A DNA stretch of 25,700 bases from Saccoglossus kowalevskii. Its lineage: Eukaryota; Hemichordata; Enteropneusta; Harrimaniidae. The position numbers were made by a program, and so were the translations under genes. Below the pieces are notes generated by a model, which ran no database searches, was not told the DNA's origin, and worked only from the letters and a program-made list of their open reading frames with translations. Below, piece after piece: positions 10,064 to 20,948 of the stretch; the first letter of the stretch is position 1; every line of letters starts with the position of its first letter. The DNA lies in the NCBI RefSeq assembly GCF_000003605.2, contig NW_003141364.1, positions 25,843 through 51,542 of the forward strand, in the 5' to 3' direction.

Positions 10064-11814
10064 ATTATCAGTTAGCAAAAATTAACAATATTGTTTGCAA
10101 TTTATATTCAAATTCACTTCCCATTTCATTCACACAAGTGACTTTATTAGATGGTAATGTTTGTGACTGAACCAAGTGTTGAAGCTATAGTAACCCATTT
10201 GGGTAAACATTTTAATAGGATGTAAATGACACCGTACGTAAATAATATGTCTTGTATAATACTACGTTACGACAGAGAGAGCGAGAGCTGAATTTTTTTC
10301 GAAATAGACCCTATTAGTAGATTCTGACCAGAAAGAAACAATATTCTCACAACGAAAAGAGCCTATAATGTTCGTAGATTTGTAAGAAACTCTGGTTATT
10401 TTTCCACTCTGTAATATCTGTACTACTTTTTTAGTTTACAAATACATGGAATAAGTAACAAAGCTGAGTCATTTAAACATTATATCAGTATCAGAAATAA
10501 TGATAACATGTATTGCATCTCAGGTAAAACATTTGTAAACCGACTACTGAAAACTAAATGCACGAACATCGGAGGCAGACAGCTTGAATGCAACGTATTT
10601 ATAGACCTCATACAAAAGGCGAAATTCGCTCAAATGAGGGCTCTAAATCGGGATTCTCCTTTTGAGAATGGCCAACTAGGGCGCTTCACTGCACGGTCTC
10701 AGGCAACATAAGCTGTAATAAGGTGTATACAGATTCTTCATAACAGCTTTTATCATATACCTTATAGGTTGGATTAAAAGAACTATGGTTGTTTCGATTA
10801 ACTGGTGTTACATTTTTTTCAGTTATTCATTTTATTTCCGTGGTTCCTGACCAACAATATCTTCGAGCATTCCAGCATTCAGTTAAACTTTCGCAACAAT
10901 AGTCGATAGTAAGTTTTAGGTAATGTTATCGATGTTTCACAAAGGCGAGTCCAACAACATGAAAGTAAACTTCTGTGCAAATACAAATTTTAACCGTCAT
11001 TTTCGACTGGTCGTTTCGCGCCCCTCAGGTGTTACATGTAGTGAATAAAATCCCAATAAAAAATAGTTTACAAAATGTTTGACCGTTTCACAACATTCCC
11101 AAACTAGAAAATTCCTTCAGGACACATTTTTGATAAATGATAAAATATGTTTTCCACTCTATATAGCTCGAAATTTAATGAGAAATGATCCTGATAAATG
11201 ATTTAGGTTACAGTCATCTGTTTCTTGATGCATTAATAGCACAATGAGCTTTGGGTTTCAGCTGAAAAATGATTCGATACTTCTAAGTAACTGGTCAAAT
11301 GACTTTATATTTCCTGACACTTCGGGGATAATACTTTTGATCAACTGCTAAGCTACAATACATTGGCAAGTCGAAAAGCTTATTTATTTAGTTCTGTCTA
11401 TTACAGTGGAAACGTTTATTTAATATAATTAACTTATTGTTCTTGCCTTAAGATATAGTATTTATTTTGGCAACCAGATTCACCTACAAACAATAATGTT
11501 GTACATTGTGGTCAGTACTGAACACCAATAAAAAAGGTGTGAAAATAGAATAAACTCTACAGCAAAACTTGGCCAGTGTTACATCTTTGATGCGGCCTAA
11601 AAACTAATCAAACTCGAAATCAATACAGCGAGTGTATTTAAAGCAAGCTGACAGCGACTGTGGCTATTACGCACCAAGTGTGTTTTAATACTAGTAAGGA
11701 GAGTTGCAAATATGTCCCTGCACTCCAGTGTAAGCACTTTAATAAAAATAATAATTCTAAATACCAATCAGTAATGTGTAATTTTATAAGGCACAACACA
11801 CATACCCTTTAGTA
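10064..11814. other. Non-coding stretch, nothing recognised
   Basis: The longest plus frame (10508-10711, 67 codons) has no domain pattern, no splice-site support and no recognisable transposon motif. I see no RNA gene here. Confidence 0.5.
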
Positions 11815-11954
11815 GGAATGGGATTGAGAAAGAATAAGAGGAATAGTAGGATATTTAGTGAGTGTGTGAGAGAGAAGGAGCGAGATAAATAGAGTGAGAG
11901 GTTGAGTGAGAATGAAAGTGAAATTGAGGGAGAGCTTTAGTGAAAGTGTGAACG

Positions 11955-12005
<51 letters not shown>
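11815..12005. repeat. Purine-rich tract ending in (GA)n
   Basis: An imperfect GA-rich strand from about 11815 runs into a pure GA run of about 24 dinucleotides at 11958-12005. This is a simple repeat with a degraded 5' side. Confidence 0.92.
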
Positions 12006-12008
<3 letters not shown>

Positions 12009-13280
12009 AAATGGTGCAAACAATAATCTTAGTGTTACCAAATACAGTGTCAATTGTAATGTTGGTATTAGTTTCCATTCAAAAATGAAAGGAAAAACCT
12101 AAAATGACAATCTCTCGAGGAGCTATAACTCTAAACAATATGTTCAGATTTACTTGGGAGATAAGTGGGGTGGTTGCTATTCATGGAAGAAACAATCAAT
12201 TAAATGTAACTAAAAACATAGATGTATAGATTGCAATACATTCAGAAATGATTGCATTGTGAAGACAATCATTTTTCATTCATGAAACTGCCAGGATAGA
12301 TTGCCCACAATGAAATGACTAATTTGTTAAATATTGCTGAAAATGTAGATCTAGTAGCCATAGAAACATAAATTTTATATTTAGAAATTATATTTACATT
12401 CGTCACTCAAACATTTAAAAATTGAGTAAATGTTCAACAGGTTTCTTTTTGGAAACAAGTGCGACTAAATGATAAGAGGTGATCGAAATATGAATGTTGC
12501 TACTATTTACGATTAATGAATGTTACTGTACGTCACAAAATAAGTAAAAAAAGTTAATTAAAAAAAATCTTGAGATATCGAAAACGGCTTGTACTTCAAA
12601 CAAAAAAAAACACGCAATTTGGTTTAAGGAGAGTGTTGTTTTACCCCATTCTGTTGGGGTAAACGTTTGTATTAATATACCTAATAAATCTTGAAACAGA
12701 AACTGCTACACTAAATCATGGAAATGTCCCATGTCACACTCGTGTTGAACGGAGTGTGGAACAGGAGCTGTGATTGAATTAAATCATGTACGCTATTTTT
12801 TATTCTGTACGCTATTATTTAGTCAAGCAGCGTCAGACTTACGAAGAATTAATTTTAGCAAGGACACATGGAAAGAGAGAGAGAATAAAACACAAATAAT
12901 ACATTAGACATTCGCCTATTTGAGCAAAATGTCATCATGTTATCATCTAGCTGCAAGTACAGGTCACAGAAAGATAACATCACCAGGTAGTTCCACAACA
13001 CTTTAATTGGTTTATATTGGTAGAAAAAAAAATTATCCTACTGGTCAAATTAGTAATAATGCTACTTACAAATCAACAATGGTTAGCAACAATGATTTTC
13101 TTGCTAAACGTCAATCATTACCATCACATAAAAAAGCAAGACATGAACGAATTGCCAACTGGTTGGAAATAATCAAGATCAACTTTAACTTTTCATTTTT
13201 TCACTATATGCCTCATGATGGGCAAACTTTACAAATGTAGTTTATAAGCTCTTTACTAAGCAAAACATGATTAATTTAAG
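12006..13280. other. Non-coding stretch, nothing recognised
   Basis: AT-rich with several A-runs around 12540-12610. The open frame at 13007-13240 is AAA- and AAT-rich and shows no domain. Confidence 0.5.
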
Positions 13281-13282
13281 GT

Positions 13283-13345
13283 TTAGATGTAGCTTAGTGG
13301 GTACGCGCAGTGCTAAACCCTGCATGGCTGTTCGATTACATGATA
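13283..13345 (+). repeat. tRNA-like element (SINE head or decayed tRNA)
   Basis: TAGCTTAGTGGG at 13290-13301 matches the RNA polymerase III A box (TRGCNNAGYNGG). GTTCGATTAC at 13330-13339 is close to the B box. The 28-base gap is near the shortest expected. The sequence does not fold into a good cloverleaf: the acceptor stem is poor and the anticodon loop looks too long. A tRNA-derived SINE fragment or tRNA pseudogene is therefore more likely than a working tRNA. Confidence 0.45.
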
Positions 13346-13450
13346 GACAAGATGAAAATTGTATACATAATTTCAGAAAAGGAGCAGATGAACGAAGCTA
13401 ATTCACAGAAAAGCATTGAATAGTTACTTAGTAGATTTAATCCAGGACAA

Positions 13451-13470
13451 TATATATATATATATATATA
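13451..13470. repeat. (TA)n microsatellite
   Basis: Ten TA dinucleotides between the tRNA-like element and the tandem array. Confidence 0.95.
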
Positions 13471-13682
13471 CAAAAAACTGAATAAATTGAATGTACATTA
13501 CCGACATCATCAACAATATTATTGTGCTTTGTGTCTTACTTAAGACTTACCATCTGAACAGTAGTTATATTCGACATGTACTCATAAGTAATGTGACCAT
13601 ATAGGTGACATGCTGCACGTTGAACAGCTCTTCTGGCAAGTCATTTGTAGTTTACATATAAAGTTTCAAGTGAAGGATGTAC

Positions 13683-13775
13683 ACATCTAAACAGTAGTTA
13701 TAATCGACACGCACTCACAATTAATGTAACCATATAGGTGACACGCACTCACAATTAATGTGACCATATATGTGA
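13683..13775. repeat. Internal short duplication inside the array
   Basis: The segment CACGCACTCACAATTAATGT with its continuation to the next GTGAC occurs twice back to back, about 34 bases apart. This lengthens that unit from about 140 to about 171 bases. Confidence 0.8.
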
Positions 13776-14100
13776 CTTGCTGTACGTCTAACGGTTAGAT
13801 CGTCTGGCAAGTCATTTGTAGTGTACATATTATAGTTTCAAATGAAGGAAGTACCCATCTAAACAGTAGTCATATTCGACACGTAATCACAAGTAATGTG
13901 AACATATAGGTGACTTTCTGCACGTTGAACGGTTAGGTCTTCTGGCAAGTCAGTTGTAGTGTACATATTAAATGTTACAAGTGAAAGATGTACACATCTA
14001 AATTGTAGTCATATTCGAAACGTACTCACACGTAATGTGAACATTAAGGTGACTTGCTGCACGTGGAACGGTTAAGCCTTCTGGCAAGTCAGTTGTAGTT

Positions 14101-14260
14101 ACATCACCTCTTGGTTTGTGCCTTGAGGTCCATGTATGTCTCTCACCGATTTGACAGTGTGTTGTTTGTTTTGTTTGTGTGTCCCCTGTGTGTTCTCGGA
14201 TTTGTAAATATTGCCTTTAACATTGATTGTTTGGATTATAGTTGGGTATTTTTGCTTGGA
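14101..14260. other. Insertion of about 160 bp between array units
   Basis: Between two array copies lies T- and G-rich sequence unrelated to the unit. The array resumes around ACATATTATAGTTTC. No terminal repeats are obvious, so the origin is unknown. Confidence 0.55.
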
Positions 14261-14613
14261 TTTTTACATATTATAGTTTCAAGTGAAGGAAGTACACATC
14301 TAAACAGTAGTCATATTCGACACGTACTCACAAGTAATGTGATTATAAAAATGCCTTCCTGCAATTGGAACGGTTGGGTCTTCTGGCAAGTCAGTTGTAG
14401 TGTATATATTATAGTTGCAAGTGAAATATGTACACATCTAAATAGTAGTCATATTCGACACGTACTCACAAGTAATGTGAATATTAAGGTGACTTGCTGC
14501 ATGTGAAATCGAAACGGTTGAGCCTTCTGGAAAGTCAGTTTTAGTGTACATATTATAGTTTCAAATGAAGGAAGTACCCATCTAAACAGTAGTCATATTC
14601 GACACGTACTCAT

Positions 14614-16170
14614 CTGTTTGATCTTCTGTTAATAGTTAAGAGAAAAATAAATAATAATGTTCACTGAATTACAGTTAATACAGATACAGTTAACATCACT
14701 GGACAACTGAAAAAACAACAGAATCTGATGACAGTAGAATAGGCATACATTTTAAAACCGATAACCATATGTACTACAAAATGACTTGCAAGAGTCACCC
14801 AGATATCTGAACAAATGCATTCAATGCCAATGAATATCTAAAGTCTTATGGCCTATGATGATTTGACCTTCTGAAAAGCACAAAATGTATTTCAACTGAA
14901 CATCAAGTTTATCTTTCTATAACAGTAATACTTTATCGCATTGCGTGTTTTGGCAATAGAATTTCGCCAACACTACATCCATGCGATGCCTACTTTGTAT
15001 AAAGGTAAACTGCTGCGATTGACTACTGACGTGCAGTATATTGATGAAACGACATATTGCAGTGAATTCAAGCTTAGCATAGTATTTAACATAATTTCTA
15101 TAGGCAACTAAGCAACCTGAGATTATGTTCCGCTACACACACGGACGGTATTTACACATATATTCACACTCCATCATTATCTCATTATTTGTACGTTTAA
15201 TGAGCTTCATGATTTTTCAAAATGTTGTCAAGATTATTTTCAACTGAATTTAACTAAATTTAAAAGATTTAGTTTTAGACAAGTTTTTCCAAAGGCCAGT
15301 GTGTCAATTAAGGAAATAATTATGAAAACATACGTTGAATTTGCTAAACCAATAATTACCAACTATGAAATTGGAATTGAATGTCATTAGCACTATATTC
15401 TTATCATATGGAACAGAGGTACTAATTCAATATTGCAAGCTGAAGAAACGTGTCATGTTGTTATATATACAATATATATAATACATATTCCCTGCTCTGT
15501 TACTTTTTGATATGTATGTTGTTTAGGAAGCAACAACAGACAATACGTACATCGTTGATCGCATAGCTGGGAGGACGTGGCAATATATCGAGTCGTTATA
15601 AACTTCTGTAGTTGCAATTGCACATACGGACAACTCATTTGTTATACTTTATATTTTTCTATGGAGGGGAAAAAGACACAAATTAAACTAATGAAATGCA
15701 TTACTAGTTTTGATATTAGTAATTCATTTTATACAAAAATAATCAGAAATACATCAATTTTGAAGATAGAGAATGATTGAATTATTAAAACATACGCGCT
15801 ATACCAACATATCTAATTAAATTGATATTGAGTTTTGCTAATTAAACAATATAATATACCACACCAAGAGTGCAAGTCACCACTCTTCTACTTGAGAGGA
15901 ACGCCGCATGATCGAGTGAGTTGCTTTAACTGTTTGCTATAACGATGAAAATTGTACATATACACAAATGATTACGGCCAACACCGACGATAATTTCATT
16001 CTATTTAAGTTATCGATATAATATCTTTAGTTGTTGTTTTTAATATATATGTCACATAACACTTTTCGATATGCTTTGACCAAATAGAATAAGTTAACAA
16101 TACCGCGAACAGCATTATTTCTATTATATTCGCTTAATGGTTGAATTGCGCATTTTTTTTTTTCACACAG
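14614..16170. other. Non-coding stretch, nothing recognised
   Basis: AT-rich. Short frames at 15453-15780 on both strands are not supported by domains or splice sites. Confidence 0.5.
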
Positions 16171-16216
16171 GTACAATGTCGTTGAAAGTTGCACCAATGC
16201 CTGGCTGCCTATTTAG
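16171..16216 (+). CDS. Doubtful 46-base exon
   Basis: A strong T-rich tract plus CACAG acceptor and an AG|GTAAGA donor bound 46 bases. An ATG at 16176 opens MSLKVAPMPGCLF and would leave in phase 2, which does not match the phase-1 start of the lectin exon at 16731. The other two frames meet stops. It could be a non-coding 5' exon of a separate lectin-LDLa gene, or chance. Confidence 0.2.
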
Positions 16217-16730
16217 GTAAGATATATCGTCTAGGCTAAATTGTATTTTTAATTTTATCATTACCAGTGTACATGTGTATATAAATACAACCAGAGTAAT
16301 TTACGAACGACTGCGGCGGTACATTATGGCCCAGCTATTATCGTTTTTTTTATCTTGGGTCAAAAAACTCCAACCACACACAGAAAACAACTAAAAATAC
16401 AACCAAGCCAGTGTTTGTCACATCGTAGCAATTCGTATGATCATTATGGACTTTCAAATAGAAAATAATTAAATTTGTGGATATAAAAATATGGATATGA
16501 ACACATTCCGCGTAACATTGTTTTTAAACAAGGAATATGACTTTTTAATGTATTAGGACCTTGTATTGCATTCTGGATCTTATGCTAGTTATTCAGTAAT
16601 TGCATTCGGCATTTGATGGGACTCCATCAGAAATTTATCTCTGCCGCAAATTCAGTGTTTTTATACTCAATTCAATTTTTATATGCGATTTTTTTGAAAT
16701 TTATTCTGTTTCACTTTACATTTTACATAG

Positions 16731-16905
16731 GTATCGTCATTGGAGAGCGCCATTGTGATATCAACATGCTTGGGAAGTGCTACTTTGTCTCCCAGGAATC
16801 CGTTGGGTGGGCAGACGCCCTAAACAATTGCCAAGTACAAGGGGGAAACCTTGCTGTCCTTGAGAAAAAAATCGAGCGGAAAGCTCTTGACGAACTTGCA
16901 GAACG
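16731..16905 (+). CDS. Exon: C-type lectin domain 2, N-terminal half
   Basis: A phase 1-2 exon of 175 bases, TTACATAG acceptor and CG|GTAATT donor. [17 protein letters not shown], then [19 protein letters not shown], is the typical first half of a long-form C-type lectin domain (paired N-terminal cysteines, WxxAxxxC, G-x-L-A). The frame also stays open upstream to an ATG at 16613, but that stretch is the T-rich acceptor tract. Confidence 0.9.
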
Positions 16906-19900
16906 GTAATTAAAACATATGTTGCGTGTCTGTACGTTTTATATGGACATATTTAGATATTCACGCTAAACGCATTGTTGTAGGCGTGGTAAAATTGTTT
17001 GTGGAAAAAATATAGATATAATAGCCTGAAAATGATACATATATTCCGAACTACAACAAACAAGTAGTTACTCATCTGAGAATATTAATATAGCTATTTG
17101 GAAACTGGAAATGCGCTTAAACACTTGTTGGACAATCGTCATGTGATAACAGGAATATTTCACAGTATGAGCTATGATACTCACTCACATCCAGTTCATA
17201 GATACTAATGCGCCAATTAAATGCATTTTTTATAATTCATAGGTGATATTATGTCAGGTTATTATGTTCCATGTCTAGGTGGTACAGGTGTCTAGAGGGT
17301 CTGTTCTTGATTTTCACAGGCACAATATCACACATTTGCGAATTATCCAGTCACAGAAATATTAAACCATATGTAACACAGTATTAGTGTTAACCATAAC
17401 CACTATTAATGTTTTTTTTAATATATTATAAAACTCTCAACTTGCCTTTGATCAATAATACAATAAATTTAAAACTAATTTTAGATCGACTTGTTTTGAG
17501 CAAATGTGGTACACTTTTTCCAAATGAGAAATGAACATTTTGTCATGGAATTTCCCATTACAAAAAGAAAAAAAAGAACAAAAGATAACTCATATTTCAA
17601 CACTTGTGAGCGTTGTACTACCACTGCGACAACAATAATGTTTGTTGGTTAATTGCCGCCCTAAGTGTTATGGTGCGCCAAGTATGACCAAGCTCGCCAA
17701 ATTTATTTCTTGGCTACCAGACTTCAGCTTCGCGCGTCAATCACAGGGAATAATCGTTCTATTACAGAGCTAGGTTCCCATTTATTTGAAGACATTGCGG
17801 TGAATATCGTTTTTATTATCATTTCATAAATTCTTAGTAGGTAGACTGACGTAGAGTAGTATTGCAGACACGTCTGCGTTTACAAAGGACGGATTTTGAA
17901 ATGTTTTCAAAATAAGTTGCTTATAATTATTCGTTTGAATTCATTACTGGAATTATCAAAAAAATTACTAGTAACTGACGTCTCACTGGTCGTTCGCAAG
18001 GGACGCCGGGAAGCAGCGACAAAGACAATTAGCTGAGGTTGTTGTTTCAATTTGGTCTTGATGCCATTCACTTTGATTGATGTTACACTTCGGGGCGTTT
18101 ACTCGTAATAACTGTCGATCACTCATTTGCACTTTCATTGTTAAAAGGGCAATGTAACGATTATAGGAGATTAGTCTAATATTAATACAGAAATTGCTAA
18201 TGTTGCCGATAAGGTAATACTTGCTGAAAACACATATGCTGATATTTATAATATGCTGATATTTACATTAAACAATTCCTCGGATTCCTTGCATCAATAT
18301 TGCATACCATTTGTCTTAACTTTAATAAAGAAGACGACTAATTTTTTTGAAAACATTTTGAACAGTTCAAGCGCAATGAAGTATAGCACATCATTACAAA
18401 TCACGTTTTATTCATTCATATTATTGATAGGATACATCTCGTATCGTCATTCAATGGATTTCTATTTCTTCGAAATGTATTCACATTTGTCCCAACAAAC
18501 CTTAAGACAAACTTTATCATTACACCACTTTTCTTTCCTTATTTCGGAGGCACCAACAATATAGCGCATGGATACGTGTATGAATCTTGTGAATCCTATC
18601 ACCTTGTAAAACGATGTATAATAATCAAGTCACTGCAAAGTATCATCTATTTGTCTGCTTACAGTACAAGTAATAGGAGACTCTGGATTGGTCTATGTGA
18701 TCTGGCAGGTAGTCCGTACTGGGTCCACCCGAAAATTAAGTATGACATCAACACCAACAGCCATAATTCCTACCCCTGGGCATCTGATGTGAGCAAAAGA
18801 CAAGGACATGACTGTGTTGTAGCTGTGGCAAATGAAAACAATGTATTTCAGTGGCAGTACAGTGACTGTCAGAACTCGGAAACATTTTTGTGTGTTGTAT
18901 CTTCTTCACAGTGTAATGGTATGTACACAATTTTCTCTTCACAACGTGTCTTACTTTGCCGACTAACTAACGCATGCGCTTTTAGAAAAACAGACAAATA
19001 AGATCTGAAGTGGATGAAGAACATTATTCGTTATTGTTATAATTGTTGATTAAATCACAGCAAATCCAATCTCGACACTGTGGTTTGACCATTTTCCGTT
19101 ATGATTCAACACTCGCTAAATTGATTATCTCTACTGCTAGGGTACTATTGTCTTCAGTATTCAGCCCAACAAAGTCTCACAGCTTCACAACTGTCTCCAC
19201 TGTAGCTGGAGACACCTCAGTGAATGCTAGAGAGTCATATGCTCTCATTGTCCAACCGACATGTGTTCAACGTATCTACGCTGTCAATATGTTTGGAACA
19301 ACTGAGGGTGTCCAGCAAAATAGTGTCGATTGAAAATAACAATCATTATACAATGCAGTATATAAACAATATAATCAACCCCATGGCATTAGTGTCGATC
19401 ATATCACTGTTTAATCATCTAATTTGTGTGACACGTCAGATATATTATATGTGCTCTGCTCAACATTGATCCCTTGTATTTCTTGTGGGTATTTTGGGTT
19501 TGTGCCTGCTGTGTACTAATTACTGCACATTTAATGAGTAAAACAACTTATACAGGATGTGAAAAAAAGAAAAAGCTAAGAGTACTTTCAATCTACTCGA
19601 CCAATTATTCAGAGGTTTAAATAGTACTGTTGAGTTTTAGAGAATTCACAAATCAAATGCTGTGACCAATCTTATTGTGTATTAAATAAATTGTATTTAT
19701 TCCAAATTTGAGAATGGTATACAACTTCATGTAGGTTAATTTCTTTCGTTCGTCCGTATTACAATAGGATGTGAAGAAGATCAATTCGCCTGCGACAATG
19801 GAGATTGTATTTGGTACACATGGGAATGTGATGAAGATAATGACTGTGGAGATAATTCAGATGAAGATCACTGCGATGAATGTAAGTTGTTTATGTCTTC

Positions 19901-20883
19901 CATATGGGACATTATACTATTCATTTGAGTTCCACCGTAATGAATTCACTACAATTGGGAGGTGGGAATAGTGTATCAAACCGTTCTATCGAATCGGAAA
20001 TTGTTCATATATATTGCATGCTACAAGAGTATAAACTGAAAATATCTTATTAACCATATGTAACCTAATAGACGAACTTCTAATTTATGAAATTCATTCA
20101 CTATAATATTGCACATAACACAAACGGCTTTTCATTAACAGAGATGCGACTGTCCTAAGATTAATTGAAATTAACGTTACACGTAACTTTAAATGAAGAA
20201 TCTAGAAAATAAATCGCTAAACGGTCGCGCAATATGTATAATTCAAATCGTTTTTTTTTTTGTAATATGCCAAACTAAAAACCTGGGGCAGAATATTTGG
20301 TACAATCGGATGAATGCAGTTCGTAATTTGTCAAATATGAATCAGTGGTAAAATCATAAGAACTGAAAATAATAAAGTTCGTGATCTGTCAAACTATCTG
20401 CAAAATATGCTGGACAACATCGTTGACTATTATATACATAGTCACAGCAACTGCAGTGAAACTTCAAGTTGTGAAACCAATCCAAGATATAAACCAGACA
20501 AACTAATTATCACGAGCTCTGTTTTACATTCGATTTTATAGTGAGCTAATATTACATATTAAGGTGTGGTTCATTTATTACAAACAAAAAGAAAACAGGC
20601 GAAAATATTAGACCCTTTATTCAAGCTTGTCTAGCCAGCGATATCGAGACACGTTCGTAAAACTAAATAAAACAAACAAACAATGGAATAGACGCAAAAG
20701 CATGAATCAGATTCCGACTTTTGACAGTGAACTAGCAGTCCCAATTAGACCAGAAAGTCTTTCTTATGCACATCACTTTTTATATATTAATAATTCTTGA
20801 TGCCGATATATACATTATGTTTCTAACAAAAAAACAGTAGCCAGTGCCTAAATACACATTGCGCTCAATTTAATGCATAAATT

Positions 20884-20948
<65 letters not shown>

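Larger units (their letters stand above)
13555..14613. repeat. Tandem array of about 140-bp units
   Basis: A motif TTCTGGCAAGTCA(T/G)TTGTAG recurs near 13631, 13802, 13941, 14080, 14381 and 14525, with CAGTAGTCATATTCGACACG-type sequence in between. The usual spacing is 139-144 bases. One spacing of 171 is explained by an internal duplication, and one of about 301 by an insertion. Units have diverged by substitutions. The frame at 14111-14506 is a by-product of the repeat and not a gene. Confidence 0.9.

Noticed and set aside
10508-10711. 67-codon frame in the gap between the two exon chains
   Set aside because: I recognise no domain or transposase or reverse transcriptase motif, and no splice signals link it to other exons.
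13283-13345. Functional tRNA gene
   Set aside because: A and B boxes are present, but the acceptor stem and anticodon loop do not fold properly.
14111-14506. 131-codon plus-strand frame, the second longest in the window
   Set aside because: It crosses the insertion and two tandem-array units; the repeated peptide segments come from the DNA repeat.
13555-14613. CRISPR-like array
   Set aside because: Units are long and head-to-tail, and diverge throughout; there are no short identical repeats with unique spacers, and the DNA is eukaryotic.
18253-18564. 103-codon frame with hydrophobic stretches
   Set aside because: AT-rich intron sequence with no splice or domain support, and it lies inside the intron of lectin 2.
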